A stretch of 64,000 nt of DNA from positions 99,924,489 to 99,988,488 of the forward strand of contig CM077025.1 in the NCBI GenBank assembly GCA_039090855.1, in the 5' to 3' direction. Under the pieces are notes generated by a model. That model was given only the letters and a program-made list of their open reading frames with translations. It searched no databases and was not told the DNA's origin. This document shows positions 1 to 12,380 of the stretch, in pieces. The DNA is from Macrothele yani. Its lineage: Eukaryota; Arthropoda; Arachnida; Araneae; Macrothelidae. Positions within the stretch are counted from its first letter, which is position 1; each line of letters begins with the position of its first letter. The translations under genes were made by a program, and so were the position numbers.

Positions 1-1855
1 TGACATACTATTTATCTAGGGTAGGGTACCTTGATAATTTCCCCCAAAAGTAGGCTGCACAAAATCAGCTTCTAGGGCCATTTACATATCACTAGTGTAT
101 ACATGTTCAAGTTAACTCAGTCTTAGCAATCCAGTCTGTTCGTGGATATCAGTTGCCTTTTGACAGGAATATTTGTAAAACCTGTATAATGGCTCATTAC
201 TTTGGGCATTTACTTCCATCATGCTTTCAAAATTCAAGCTTTTCTCCAATATATGAAAAAAAATGTTTCATAGTGTATAAAATATATGGCAAGTACAGTA
301 GAACTAGAGGAAGTCATAATTCACTGATTAAATAGTGGCCAAAGTACAGCAATGTAAAGGGAAAGAGACATTATTTAACATTTGAGTGTGTGAACTATAA
401 GTTAAGATAATCTGGAACATTTGGGCTAATTTACAACAACGCATCAATGCAACAAACTCTCAGAACACAATTTCAAATTACTTTACTCAAAGTCTTGTAA
501 ATAAAATTTTATTTTGTACATGCACACATTTTTCCTTTGTACAGATTATAATCTTTCTTTACTTCATGCAATGAAGATCACATAAAAAAGCAGCGTCACA
601 ACTGTCCAAGTAAATCTATAATATGAATTAAATAAAGCTGACAGTATTCAAGCTACTTGAAATATAATTTTATGACAGATTTGTACTCTGAAATTTTTTA
701 ATTAGATATGCTAATTAGCATCCCTACACTTTCAGTACAAAGAGAAGTACAAAAATACTGGTGTAATTCTGAGTGTAATTGAGCTTTTAAATATTGCTTT
801 TGGTAGCAAATCTAGTAAAAGGAATTAAATTTTCATCTATTGCCCCCATCTTACCTGTAACTCCAATCTTAGCTTGGACGAAAACACAAATCAGCATAAA
901 TACGCTTATATACAAACTTAAGTACCTCACGAACACAAATGCCACAACAGCATGAACTATATAAAAGGGATTTTATGAAACTGTTAAAAAGATTTACAGC
1001 TACAAAAATTTTACATACAGACCAAACTTGAGAATGTGATGCTAATCAGAACCACTGTATGCAAGTATTGTTACCCACTAAACACACAATATCACTGATG
1101 GGTGCAATTGCTTGCACAGTCAGTTTTTTTTTTTTCATCTTTCAGTTCCACTTAGATTTTCCACAGAAAAACTACACACATTCAGTTATTTCTTTCTTAA
1201 ATTTTTAATTTGCTTTATAAATATGTTCTGTATTTTAAAGTAATACTGACTATAACATGGTTCTGCTTCTAAAACATTCACAATCGAGTCAAATATTAAG
1301 ACCACTAGCAGAGAAACTTGCATCAGCAGTACTGAAAAAAAGGAAATACAAGGTTACAAGGGGTACTACTTTGTACATATTTTCTGTTCTATAATTTTTC
1401 AAAATGAGGTTAGTATTTAAGTACACATGTTAAATCATTCAAAGCAAGTTACATGTACATAATTCCACGGAAAAAGAAAGAAAAACATTTCACAAACTGT
1501 TCTCATCATTCACATTTCACTTGCAATAATAATTCTAAACTACAACTGTACATAAAATATCTGTACAAGATAAATTACTGATATGTATTATCTCCAAATC
1601 TAATATGTTAAAAATGACAAGGAATATATATATATATATATATATGGACAATTATTAAAAACAGTGCATAGCAGAAAGTCGGGAATCACAAAGCACATCC
1701 ACTTCATAGAGGAAAATATGCATAATTCAAGAGCTCAAAAACGAAAGAACAATAACGATTTTGGCAGAACATTTTAGTAACTAAATAAAACACACAGCAG
1801 TACAAACTTAATATTAAACTCATGCTGTATAAGCACTTAAAACAAAGTCTTAAAC
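1..1855. other. Non-coding flank, nothing recognised
   Basis: AT-rich sequence with only short ORFs of no coding character. It holds a (TA)n microsatellite near 1625-1646 and scattered A/T runs. It lies downstream of the minus-strand host gene that ends at 12337. I see no exon, RNA gene or TE terminus here. Confidence 0.5.
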
Positions 1856-1857
1856 TA

Positions 1858-3046
1858 CAGTCAACCCTTGATGTACTGCTACAGTTTGTTACATTACACT
1901 GTGGCATTGCATCAAGGATGGCATTATATCAGATTTGCCAATTATTTAGGACTACCAAGATTAGAGGGAAGAAAGGAATTAGTCAAACTTGTCACTGGTG
2001 ATAAGTGATTGCTTCCAGTCCTTTATGTTCTGTTGCATGACACACAACATGATGGGGAAGGGCTAGTTCCCCTTACATGGACATTATTGCCACTGGGTAG
2101 AAACAATGACCCTATCATCTCTCTTCTTTCTTAGGTTTGTTGCTATTGTTATAGCCCTTTTAGCAGGTAAACAGTCAGAAAGTATTAGTGTCAATCATTC
2201 CCCAATACATATAATTAAGGACTGGAAGCAATCACTTATGATCACCTTGAATAACAAAACTAGGGGTGGGGGGAGCAACGTTTATAGTACCATGCAGGTT
2301 GGCTTGTTCCAGCAGCATTCGGCCCACTTCTAAGAAAGTGAATGCATTTGGTTGAGCTGATTTCAGCACCTCTTGCTAACCTAAGTGAGTTCGTTTCAGG
2401 GTTTAAGCAACCCAAATTTTTTAATTATCGCTCATCGCAAAATTAGCATTAAGTTAAAAACACATTAATTAGAAAAAAAATGCAGTAACATGTTGTGAAC
2501 TTGGTGCATACTGTAGTTCAAAGTATCCATTTCCATAGTAGGAAGACAAAGTTAACACTAATTATAGGGAAATGAATAAAAAAAGTAAGTGGAAATTAAT
2601 AGCATTACACAAAATCATGTTACATACCTTAATGCTTAAAAAAAATATTTTCACTTGTGTTTTAAATTTCAACTAAATTATTTCCAGAGCACAATTTAAT
2701 TAAATGTTTTTGAAATATTGCTATGCTGTGAGTTTGTTTCAAGGAATCTTCTTAATGTTATTCAATCAAAAATGTGAATCAGTGTCTTTATGCCGAGGTT
2801 CTCCACAGTTGAATTATGGTCTGAAAGAAGGGGAAGGGAATTCTCACACAGCTTGCAACTGGCAGTACATCAAGTATGTTTTGTGTTGGTAAAAGGCAGG
2901 ATTAGCGTAGTAATATATATTGGTAACTGGTGGATGCCAAGGATGTGGTAGTATATCCAGGGATGTTTTATATAGAGCATGCCTGTTCAGACTCAACACG
3001 TGGTGGTATTAGGCAAGAGTGGTGGTAGTAAATTGAGGGTTGACTG
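1858..3046. mobile_element. pogo/Tigger-type non-autonomous DNA transposon (MITE)
   Basis: The ends form terminal inverted repeats. The left end reads TACAGTCAACCCTTGATGTA and the reverse complement of the right end reads TACAGTCAACCCTCAATTTA. Both are flanked by TA (1856-1857 and 3047-3048), the target duplicated by Tc1/mariner/pogo transposases. CAGTCAACCC is a typical Tigger-like terminus. About 1.19 kb lies between, without transposase coding. An internal inverted repeat (about 1997-2026 against 2211-2246) suggests a second nested foldback. Superfamily assignment rests on the TIR and TA only. Confidence 0.7.
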
Positions 3047-3682
3047 TACATAGATCAAATTTTAGATAAGACTTTTACTGTCAGAGGGAATGAAGGGAAA
3101 ATCATTACTCCCAAATAATAGTTACATTACATGAAAAATAATGGCTATTTTTGTTAAACAAATGCAGTATGGTGTAGTTGTGCAATCTAAATTATAAGAA
3201 TTATGATAATGTTTTATTAGTAACATAAAATATTGATTCTACAAATTTTTTTGTAAGGAAGTAAATGTCTCAACTGAATAGTTTACCATTCAGAGCATTA
3301 ATTTTTCAAACTGTGACAAAAGCAAGTTACCTATTCTACAAAAAAAAAAAAAAAAAGTATCTAATGCAAAATGACTAGTTGCAAAATAATTCCATATGCC
3401 CTGATCTGCAGGGAATACATACAAACAATAACAGCGCACAACAGAAAGTCATGAAACACAGTGCACTTTCACTTCTAACAGAAAAATATTCTAATCAATT
3501 CTTTAATGCACTGATTATCAACCTCAAAATAAGAATTTTCTAGCTAAGGAACTTGAAATATTTTTAGTTTTTGTTTCACGTTTGTCGGTAGCAGTATCAG
3601 TAATTCAAACATTTTTACAAACTGTTAATGCTTCATATAATAAAAAGAAAACAATATCTCTCACTGAAATATGCATCAGTGT

Positions 3683-3770
3683 TCTATGGAAGGTGCTTCT
3701 TGAGGTTGTGTTTTTATATTTTTAAGAAAATCTATGGAAGGTGCTTCTTGAGGTTGTGTTTTTATATTTT

Positions 3771-3778
<8 letters not shown>
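3683..3778. repeat. Perfect tandem duplication, 48-bp period
   Basis: A 48-bp unit starting TCTATGGAAGGTGCTTCTTG is present twice back to back (3683-3730 and 3731-3778) with no difference seen, followed by a long A run. This is a recent local duplication. An open frame through it is a by-product. Confidence 0.9.
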
Positions 3779-3803
<25 letters not shown>

Positions 3804-4319
3804 AATTCACATTAGTAATTTTTGCTATTATAGATCAGGTAATTAATTCTCAATGCAATATAGTAAAAATTTAATTATCTAAATATGAGGGTAACCTTCA
3901 ACTGTCTTTGCAACACATCAACAGATTTCATTATTATTGAAATTTTGGAACACACATATGAAGTACAAATATTTGTATTTAAAACAATTGCTGGTAGGTG
4001 GTAAGACAGCACTTACTGTGATGACATCAAGCATGGCTATCACATTTATGTCCACAACAAGGAACAATGAGAACAAAGAGTAATTCTCGTGGTCCTAGAA
4101 TATCATACAGTGCACATTTAACAGCAAATGCTCTGAGACATTCTGAGACCACAAGAATTACATGTTATATTACTCCAATGCCATAACAATAATACATGTA
4201 CTGTTGCAACCTAATGGCAAAATGTTATTAAAAACAGATTTAAGATCCATCTTTCATTTGCATATTCCAAAACACTCATAACATCACAATATATATATAT
4301 AAAATAAATAAAAGGATGT

Positions 4320-4865
4320 TGGAAAGTCCCACCTGGGATAAAATCAAGGCAATTCCTCCTTCAAAGGGTACTGGGGAATCCTGGTACCTGCAATTCATTC
4401 TCAAAGGCCTCCTCCCATTGGTTTTCCAATGAGGAGTGCTTTCATTCCATCAGGGCTCAGGGGGTTTTCTTGTATGAAACACCCGGTTGGTCACAACTCC
4501 ACAGGATTTTTCATGTTACACATGAAATCCCCCGGAGTTCTGTAGATCTCTCAACTGCTCGAGTACCCTGTAGCAGTTCGGAGATTTGTAAAAGCCTCAG
4601 AAAGGCACTTCATAATATTACCCCTCCCCCCTCCTTTGCAAAACTTCATCCAATTCCCAACCCAGGAAATCTCAAAGGAGATCACATAGGAAATCACTTT
4701 CTTACTCCTCAGACGAAGAGCTCGACCCAGGAACGATTTGTAAGCTCAAGAAAATTCTTGGTTCCACCTCAAGGAAACAATCTCTTCTTATGCACACTGC
4801 TTCTGTAACCTTCTGGTCCTAGGGATAGTGGAACCCATCAGTGTTTTTTTTTTTTTTTTTTTTTT
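4320..4865. repeat. GC-richer hairpin-rich island ending in poly-T
   Basis: A roughly 500-bp block has base composition clearly unlike its surroundings and ends in a T run at 4842-4865. It holds several self-complementary segments, for example around 4408-4437 (CCCATTGG/CCAATGAG), 4508-4530 and 4555-4577. No family is recognised. It could be an inserted repeat; a protein role for the 112-codon frame at 4470-4808 is not supported. Confidence 0.4.
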
Positions 4866-5891
4866 GTTAAACATTTTCCTCTTGACTAAAATACCACCCC
4901 TCTCCTCCTCCATTCAAAAATGATTAGGCAGACTTTTTCACATTTTTTAGGCTTTCCCACAATAATTATTTGAGACATTCTGGGCTCACCACTATATTTT
5001 CTGTTTCTCATGCAAAGAGCTATATGCTAGCACAGTCTTGGCCCACTAACTTAAATTTTAATTATGGGAAGTGTAGGGCAAGTGTTTTTAGTTCTCTGTG
5101 TGTGTTAATTTATAAATTATTTGCTAATTTTAATTATTTAATTTTAAGTCCAGTTCATTGTTTGTTCATTTGGATAGATGTCTTAATTTATTCTTGTAAT
5201 TCTGTACACTTTACAAAATGTGGCAAATAGTAGGGAATTGCACTTTGAGTATATTCAACACTTGTGTGTGGATTTTCTTCAGATTCTCCTTATCAATAGT
5301 AATTGAATTTTTGAGATTTGGCTCAACAAATGGAAACATTTCACTACATTTGTATTTCACAGATGATACTGCATACACTATTTTAAAAACATCTAATCAC
5401 TAAATAAAACAGGGGCAAATTTTAAAATAATTCTATGTTTACTCATTCTGCTGAGTATTCATGTGCCTTGACATCCAGTCATTACCTTCAACATTAGATC
5501 AATAACCTCATAAAATATCCCTATACCATTTTGACACCCAATCATTACCACTTCACAGCAAGCTATTCCAACTCTATCTTGACACTGGACTATTATCTAT
5601 GCCTTCCTAACCCTACAACATTTTTGAATTGAATTGAGTGCCCATGTCAGAGGTGGGGAGAAGACATTTAATTAAGCAATGACAGCAGCAACTTGATCAC
5701 ATTCGAATACCATATCAGAGATCACAAAGGAAGTAAAATGTTAGCTGCATTAGTTGATTCACTTCTGCCACAACCATAAAATACACCTCCAAACATGTTA
5801 CTGAAATGTAACAAATCATTATGAAGTTTATCATTTCCAACAAAATAAAGGGTAGGCCGAAGGAAGTGAGTGAATTTTGTTTCCATTATAA

Positions 5892-5961
5892 TGAGACTTG
5901 ATTATAACCTTATACATGAAAAATTCTGAGACTTAATTATAACCTTATACATGAAAAATTG
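5892..5961. repeat. Tandem duplication, 35-bp period
   Basis: Two adjacent 35-bp copies starting TGAGACTT (5892-5926 and 5927-5961) differ at about one position. It is a simple local duplication with no coding potential. Confidence 0.85.
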
Positions 5962-7016
5962 TGATCTTGCTTACTGTATGTAACTTTTACATCAATACTA
6001 ACTTTTTCTGGATTCTAGCTGTCAATGTACAAGCACAAGAGAAAATATAATGATTAGCATTAACTACACATGTAAATTAGAAAAAATCCATGATTTTTAT
6101 GGCATAAAGTCATAACAGAGAATATTAAATTAAAAATTCATTTCTTGTGAAATGGAATGTAGGCATGATGGAATAAATGGAAGGAGCATTTCAATGAAAG
6201 GAATTAATTACAGTTGCTGTTTTGTTTTAGGGATAAATTCAATTATAAATTCATAAACCACAAAGCAAGAAAAAGGCTGGATAGAAAACAAAGATATTTT
6301 TTAACAAAAGCAGTTACTTCATTGGCTGAAGTTTCTGTGAATATTCAATAAAAGAATTCACATCCCTGCTTCTTCACAATGCAGAAGGTGAAAAATCAGC
6401 CTACAAGGGCAGTGAAAGTTAAGTAGTTTTATTTATGACTTTATGCCAGCAAAAAGTTGGTTTTCTTATTTGCATGTTATCTACATGCATTTCTGGATAT
6501 TATAAAAACAACTGGAATGCTTGCTGCAGTGAATTTTGTTCTCTGGCATGGTTTTCTAAAAACTGGTAAAAATGTTTGATACAACAGTTTCTAGACACAG
6601 GACATTTACATCTATTCATCTTACAGGTTTCAGCATGTAGAAAATGAAAAATAATTTCATATGGTACATAAATATGAAGTTTACACACAAAAAAGGGCAA
6701 AAGATAATTTTTCTGTTGGCATATATTAATAATGGGTGGACATTTTTAAGAAGTTCAACTAAAAAAATCCTCACAGTGCTTGCTTTAAATAACAAATTAA
6801 ATCATAATGAAAAGAAATGGCAGAAATCCACTTAACAAGATCAAGATAAAGAGATTCATGAAGTATTCCTAATAGCCATTAGAAATTACACTCTAAACTT
6901 CCAAGTTATGTAAATAAACTGATATCAAATAATTTCGTTTTACATAACTTAAAAACAGAGTTTAATTTCTAATCACATATTAGGAATACTTCTTTGTGAA
7001 TATCTTTATTAGCTAG

Positions 7017-7047
<31 letters not shown>

Positions 7048-7986
7048 AAATCTGAAAGCTGGAGCAATTGATTTGGAAAACTGAAAGAAAAGATCTAAAA
7101 TATATATTCCTTTTTGTACACTTAAAAGCACACCTAGAATACTTTGTAAATATTGCAAAAAAAAAAAAATTTTTTTTTAACTTTAAGTATTTTCTCCAAA
7201 GAATTCTTTCATTTTTTGTTCTTCTGGCTTCCGTTTTTTCATGGAAGCTGTATGTACAAAAGTTCCTATTTACTTACATGTCTCTGTTGTAATTTTTATT
7301 CTTTTATTTTAATTTTAATTTTGGAAGTGCTTTTTTCACTCAGGGAATGACATTATTAAGAGCTTCTTTTACTTTGATTCACGTTTGGAACTTCACTTGG
7401 GCAGTATGGTAGCTCAACCACATGCTTTAACTGGATTTTTCTGTTGGTTTGTTCAAGCCTTCTCACATTTTCTGAGTTTTTTTGACAATGTTTTTCTGTT
7501 TTTTGTGACAGATGATGAGTATGGGTTGGGCCAGGAAAGTGATAGATGTATGCAAAAACTTTTGCTAAATTATTTTTTTCCGCACCATTGAGGGTGGTCA
7601 TGTTAATTAAAAATTCTTGTGGGACTTATACTTGCATCTAAGGCTTTGCAGAAACCCATTTTCAACTAGGTCTTTGTGGAAGTGAGAAAATGCCGAATTT
7701 TGCTGGTCCTTGATAAAGCCAAGGCTCGGCATTCTCGACACTTTCTGCATTCAGGTTTTGCTATTAATTTATTATTATTTTTACTCTTGCCTGTTGGGTT
7801 TAGAGGTTTAATTCGTAGTTTTTGTCCTCGTTACATAACATTTTTGTTTCAGACTCTGCTTTGTAGTTTGTAATTTCTGAATATTCGTCACAGCTGCGTT
7901 GCGCATCATGATCTGTCTGTTCAAAAAAATTTTTGTTTTTAAATTTTGTCTTTAACTCTGCTTTTGGGTGTATATATATATATATA

Positions 7987-9306
7987 CAGTATCGAACTTA
8001 TTATAGGGACAGGTCCGGGCCAGTGGCAGTACAGTTTCCGGACTTTTCCGGTTTTCAGAACCATTAAAAAAAAAAAAAACCCGTTATTTCTCCGATAAAA
8101 AGCTGTATCGTTCATGTAAATATGCGGCATACTCCGCCCCGCTTCTGATCTCGCATTGTACAACAGGGATGAATTCACGAAACTGCGAACAAGTTATAAG
8201 AAAAAAAAAAAGTCTAAACAATAAAAATATTAAAAGAAAATGAGCCTAAATTAAGAAATATGCATATTGCCAATTTTTTTTAATTACATTCATAGAATGA
8301 TTATGTATTTTATCTTTAATGAGTGAGATTTGCAAACATATCTTTTAATTGTTTCATATGTTTTGGCTGTTCTGTTAGCAACACTTCTTTTATTTTATAA
8401 ACAGACATGATGTGCTGTTCTGTGAAGAATTTCTTTTGTTCCATCCCTCATATCAATTTCAATAGAAATTTGTTCGTCATCGTCACTTTCATCTTTACTG
8501 ATGTACCACTGTCCAGCTTTTTCAACAGTTCGACCTTTTTCTGGATGCTTAAAGATAGATGTTTCCTCTTGCATCCACCCGCATCCTGATCTCCTGGCCT
8601 TTTTGACATTACACGTGAGATTTTTGCAGCACTGCGGAATAAACATGAACCACAGAGTATCGACCAATGAAACAAAGGGATTGACCTAATTTTCCGAAAC
8701 GAAGTGGGTCTCCGCACTCTTTCTTCTCCTCTTCACGGGAAGTTGCAAGTATTCCGGACCAGCCTATGACGTCACACCAATGATCAACAAACAGTGTGGT
8801 GAAGATTTTTGGCTTTCTTCCAAAAGCAGGTTTGCGGAGGTCACCAGTGAAAAGGACGTCATCAGCTGAAAAGGGAAACTGACGGCATCAGCTAAAAAGG
8901 AAACTGACATCAGCTGAAAAGGGAAACGCTTCTCTTTTCTCTTGAGGAAACCGAATTTTGATGCACGTTCTGATGGACAATAATGCCTCCGTTATTTTGG
9001 AAAGATGCTTTGGGTTTCTGCTGACTGTCCCTTTGGGGGAAAGATAGGGAGGGTGAAGTTGGATGTCTGCCTCAAACGGTGGGAAAGGAAAATGTATCTT
9101 GAATTGTTCAAGAATGCTGTTTTGAATATGTATATGTGCATATGACAGGGAGATTAAAGGATATGGAGGGTCAGCTGGGGATGACTGAAATATGAGGCTG
9201 AGCTTCGGCATGGAACACCTCGACCTCAAGGTCAAGAAATATTGCAAAAATTCCAATTATACAAAAAGGTCCGTTTTCAGGAGTCCGGATAATTGGTTCG
9301 ATACTG
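7987..9306. mobile_element. Tigger-like DNA transposon, internally deleted
   Basis: TIRs share TACAGTATCGAAC at the left (from 7985) and, inverted, at the right (to 9308), each bordered by a TA within TA-rich flanks. GGTCCGG-like subterminal motifs recur on both sides. The minus strand retains only the start of a CENP-B-type helix-turn-helix coding region (8448-8609); the DDE domain is gone. The element is a non-autonomous relic of a Tigger family distinct from the copy at 48351. Confidence 0.75.
8448..8609 (-). pseudogene. Tigger transposase N-terminus (CENP-B-like HTH) fragment
   Basis: The frame begins MSKRPGDQDAGG and runs into KRKHLSLSIQKKVELLKKLD, the opening of Tigger/jerky-type transposases that leads into the CENP-B N-terminal helix-turn-helix DNA-binding domain. 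After SGTSVK the expected second helix is lost and the frame diverges, so only the first half of the motif survives. No DDE catalytic residues remain. The start at 8609 is chosen because the family similarity begins at that Met; the upstream open frame to 8717 has none. It is inactive and lies inside the element with matching TIRs. Confidence 0.65.
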
Positions 9307-9349
9307 TATATATATATTACAATTACTGCAGACAACTGATAGAAGCATG

Positions 9350-9605
9350 GAGGGATTCAAGACTGTATAACCAGGAAAGATAAGAAGAGGATAAGAAAAA
9401 TGATAAGAGTGGAAGACATCATGTTCAGAGTAAAATCCCTGAAATGGCAAAGGGCTGGACATATTGCCACAACAACGGACCACTGATGAACAACCGAAAA
9501 TTTAGATGGGATTCCAAGGACAGGAAAAGACACAGAAAGACCATGTGGGAGATGGGTGGATGAAATTTGAAAGCATGCGGGAGTGGCATAGAGGAAATTG
9601 GTTCT
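9350..9605 (+). pseudogene. LINE reverse-transcriptase C-terminal fragment
   Basis: Reading across stops and frameshifts, the plus strand gives RVKSLKWQRAGHIA, then GKDTERPCGRWVDEI. These match the conserved tail of many LINE polyproteins (LKW.WAGHVAR ... GRP..RWVDEI). No RT core is present, so this is a 5'-truncated, decayed insertion immediately right of the Tigger relic. It is too diverged to say whether it belongs to the same family as the LINE at 37.4-39.5 kb. Confidence 0.55.
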
Positions 9606-9995
9606 ACTAACTTCTCTAGTTTTTGGCAACACTACATATGCATGCCAAAGAACAATGAAGCATTATGGAATTTTTGTGGTTTTTATCTGCCATGCATATT
9701 GAACACCAAACAAATGGATACCATGAAATATCAACCAGCGTTCCACCATTCTTTCAGAGTGACATGAACATAAGAAATGCTCTGTGCTTGGGATGCAGTA
9801 ACAGAAAATGCAGTTACACTGTATGCAACAAAAAAAAAAAAAATGTTTAAAAACACACAATAATACTACAATTTTCACAAAATTATGGGTTCTTTACTAA
9901 GGAATAAAAGGATATATTACTTAAAGTAAAATTTTTGGGTAGTACCCCTAACCTTCACAATATCATGCTGAGCATACTAAATTACGTGTTTTATG

Positions 9996-10406
9996 TATCT
10001 TATTCAATAGTAAAATCATCTTACTACTTACTATCATATCTTCTGTTATACACGTTTTTTATACCATCAGATTCAAAGGCAAGCACCTCAAAAGAAAGAA
10101 TTGTTTAATATATAAAAAGTGCCCTTATTGGGTCTTTTAACATGATATCTTAAAAGGAGCAATTGATAATGCACAGTTTAATCTGTGCATTACCAATTGC
10201 TTCTTTTAAGATATCATGTTAATGCACAGTTTAATCTGTGCATTACCAATTACTCCTTTTAAGATATCATGTTAAACGACCCAATAAGGGCACATTATAT
10301 ATTAAATAATTCTTTTTTGAAGGTGCTCACCTTTGAATCCGATGGTATAAAAAACGTGTATAACAGAAGATATCATAGTAAGATGATTTTACTATTGAAT
10401 AAGATA
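9996..10406. repeat. Foldback element with nested palindromes
   Basis: The outer arms (about 9996-10167 and 10240-10406) are near-perfect reverse complements: TATCTTATTCAATAG at the left edge pairs with CTATTGAATAAGATA at the right. The centre holds further self-complementary sequence (TGCACAG...CTGTGCA) duplicated in tandem, so several alternative hairpins can form. No coding or transposase signature is seen. It is probably a foldback MITE; superfamily undetermined. Confidence 0.75.
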
Positions 10407-10441
10407 AAAAACTATAGTAAGTAGGTGTCGCCATTCATGAT

Positions 10442-10593
10442 CAGTGCCATAACTAGCCCATGTTGCGCCCGGTGCAAGTTAACCATTTTATGTCCCCCAC
10501 CCCCCAACATAGTCAAAGAAAAAAATCACAGTATGATTTCATCTTTTGTGCCCGGTGCGGAGGCACGATGATACCGCTCTAGTTATGGCCCTG
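10442..10593. mobile_element. hAT-type MITE with 8-bp target duplication
   Basis: A 152-bp element with imperfect TIRs, CAGTGCCATAACTAG on the left and, reversed, CAGGGCCATAACTAG on the right. It is flanked exactly by the 8-bp repeat TTCATGAT (10434-10441 and 10594-10601). An 8-bp duplication and CAG-starting termini are hallmarks of hAT transposition. It has no coding capacity and sits beside a decayed PLE fragment. Confidence 0.88.
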
Positions 10594-10604
10594 TTCATGA
10601 TGTA

Positions 10605-11170
10605 AATTCTAACCTTTCAAATCATTTAATGTTGTACCTCCCCTTCTCTCTATTTCCAGTTCTTCTGCCAATTTTCTTTTGAACAAGAGTTGCTGGTGTG
10701 TTACAACTTCTACCGTGTCCAAAACCACTTTATGTCTTGTATTTTGTACATGTCTGTCCAAACCTGTTTTGCTTGTCACATTTTTAATTGCAGCTTTATG
10801 CTCTGCCAATCTAGTTTTTAGCTGTCTGCCAGTTTCTCTTACATAGCTGACTGAGACACACATTTTATGTTGTAGACCACATCTTCCTACAGTAGGATGT
10901 TTTTTTTTTTTTGTTTTTTTTTAAGATAGTCATCTGATTACTAACTTTATTTTGCAATCCTGAAGCCGAAGCCAGCCTGACCAGAAATTTCTCACTAATC
11001 CTCTGCAGTTCTTCAAATTGTTCTTTATGGTAAGTAATTTTTCTAGTTAATTTAAACATAGTTTTGGACTTCAGTTTCTTTTTGTTTTTTAGTAAAGATT
11101 TTAGTGACCTGTGGGGAAGGGTAATAATTTTCTTCTAACACTTTCTTTGATTTAACCTTTTGAGCATATT
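10605..11170 (-). pseudogene. PLE (family C-like) linker plus GIY-YIG endonuclease relic
   Basis: On the minus strand, ENYYPSPQVTKIF (about 11120-11160), then LTRKITYHKEQFEEL (about 11010-11059) and SYVRETGRQLKTRLAEHKAA (10790-10850) follow the same order as the intact PLE at 62.4-63.7 kb (ENNYPSPYVEKIF, FTSKITYHKGLFENL, SYIGETGRSIKVRMKEHQAA). This is the RT-endonuclease linker and GIY-YIG nuclease of a Penelope-like retroelement. Poly-T expansions, frameshifts and loss of the RT domain make it dead. Confidence 0.8.
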
Positions 11171-12336
11171 TTTTTGAAAATTATAGTATATGAAGTCTAT
11201 GAATAGCCATGTAATCAATTATTATCAAGTTTAACACACAGAAGTTTTATCTTGCTTCCTGTTTCAGTTGTGCATTCTCAAGGGTTTGTAATAGTGTAAT
11301 GTATCAAATAAGAACATGCTAGTAAAAACTTGACTTATTCACATTTATAATTTATCTGCATCAAGGGGAAAAAGAAAAAAAACAACATGAAATACCACAG
11401 AGAAAGTGGTCTAAGAACACACTGGAATCACAAAATAATTTTCCTGAGTAAAATATAAAACTAAAGCTCCACAACTATTGTAGCAGTACTTCCATTCTGT
11501 TACTTCATGCACTTTCACAAGTTTTCCAACAAGCATGTATTTACAGCATAAAATGACTAATTTACATAACATTCACTCCTTCCTTCACTAAAACAAGGAA
11601 TTTTGGATTCACTATTTGCAAAAAGAAAAAAAAGTAACTAGTACAACTGACAGTGGTTAATAATACTTAGAAAATGACAAAGGGATCGTTTCTTTTGTTT
11701 CAGTTCAGCAGAAACAATAGAGAACTTCCTGCTCTCATAAAATTAATGTGAGAATTAATTTCATGTTCTTATTTATTTAAGTTCTTTTTTTTTTTTTTCC
11801 TTTTCTTATATGTGAGAGCATAAATACAGAAAGTTAGTTGTGGCAGTTAGGTTATACACTAACAAAATAATCCATACACCAAGATAAGTCAGGATGATGT
11901 TCAATGCAATTTTGGCATTAAAAAACCAAAATCACTTTAGCAGGAATGACAAAGTCTACTAAAGTTATTCTTTTCATTTAAAAGTAGTTTAAAATATCTA
12001 AAAAAAAAAAAAAAAATTAAAATCATTTACTTACTTCTCACTTTGATAAAAACAAAAACTTAAAATCATCGGGGATTATTTCACAGTTTATCTACAAAAA
12101 GAAATTGTTTTCATAACTCACAGTATGAAAAATATTCTGCCTCAAATACCATACAATTCATTCAGTGATGTCAGAAACATAAATAATTCTGTATTGTGTA
12201 CTGTAAGCGTCTTGGTGGACAAGTGTTTTTCACAGATATTTCTGCCTCATGACATAGAAAGCTTACAAAAATGCAGAAATTATTCCAAAAATCACAGAGG
12301 ATACAATTTCAACAAGAAAACAGAAATACACTTTTT
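11171..12336 (-). other. Probable 3' UTR and flank of the host gene
   Basis: No TE signature was recognised between the PLE relic and the stop codon at 12337. The sequence is AT-rich with A/T runs. The open frame at 12125-12421 on the other strand overlaps the real terminal exon and is treated as a shadow. Confidence 0.4.
11772..11777 (-). promoter_or_regulatory. Candidate poly(A) signal of the PTTG1IP-like gene
   Basis: The minus strand reads AATAAA here, about 560 nt past the stop codon at 12337. I noticed no other AATAAA hexamer between the stop and the PLE relic at 11170. Position and hexamer are seen; use as the real cleavage signal is inferred. It would give a 3' UTR of roughly 0.6 kb. 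Confidence 0.35.
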
Positions 12337-12380
12337 TCAAGCATCAAAACGCTCATATGGATTATCATCTTTCATGAGTC
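12337..12380 (-). CDS. PTTG1IP: PTTG1IP-like protein, terminal coding exon
   Basis: The minus strand shows a polypyrimidine stretch and AG acceptor (complement of 12381-12382), then GLMKDDNPYERFDA and a stop (TGA, 12337-12339); the first Gly codon is split with the previous exon. The matching vertebrate end of PTTG1IP/PBF is a short exon of the same design with an NPY.RF core, where a tyrosine in this tail is known as a sorting/phosphorylation site. Phase 1 entry matches the donor at 29200. The plus strand has only a shadow frame. Confidence 0.88.

Larger units (their letters stand above)
3049..7984. other. Non-coding flank with simple repeats
   Basis: No gene recognised in about 4.9 kb. It contains poly-A runs (3341-3357, 3783-3805), two short tandem duplications, a GC-richer hairpin-rich island and (TA)n tracts near 7016-7044 and 7974-7986. 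The open frames here are short and of skewed composition. Confidence 0.5.

Noticed and set aside
4470..4808. 112-codon ORF as a gene
   Set aside because: Pro/Ser/Thr-rich reading with no domain, inside a non-coding repeat-like island; no splice or promoter context.
8888..9256. 122-codon minus-strand ORF
   Set aside because: Lies in the internally deleted Tigger relic; composition and lack of motifs give no support.
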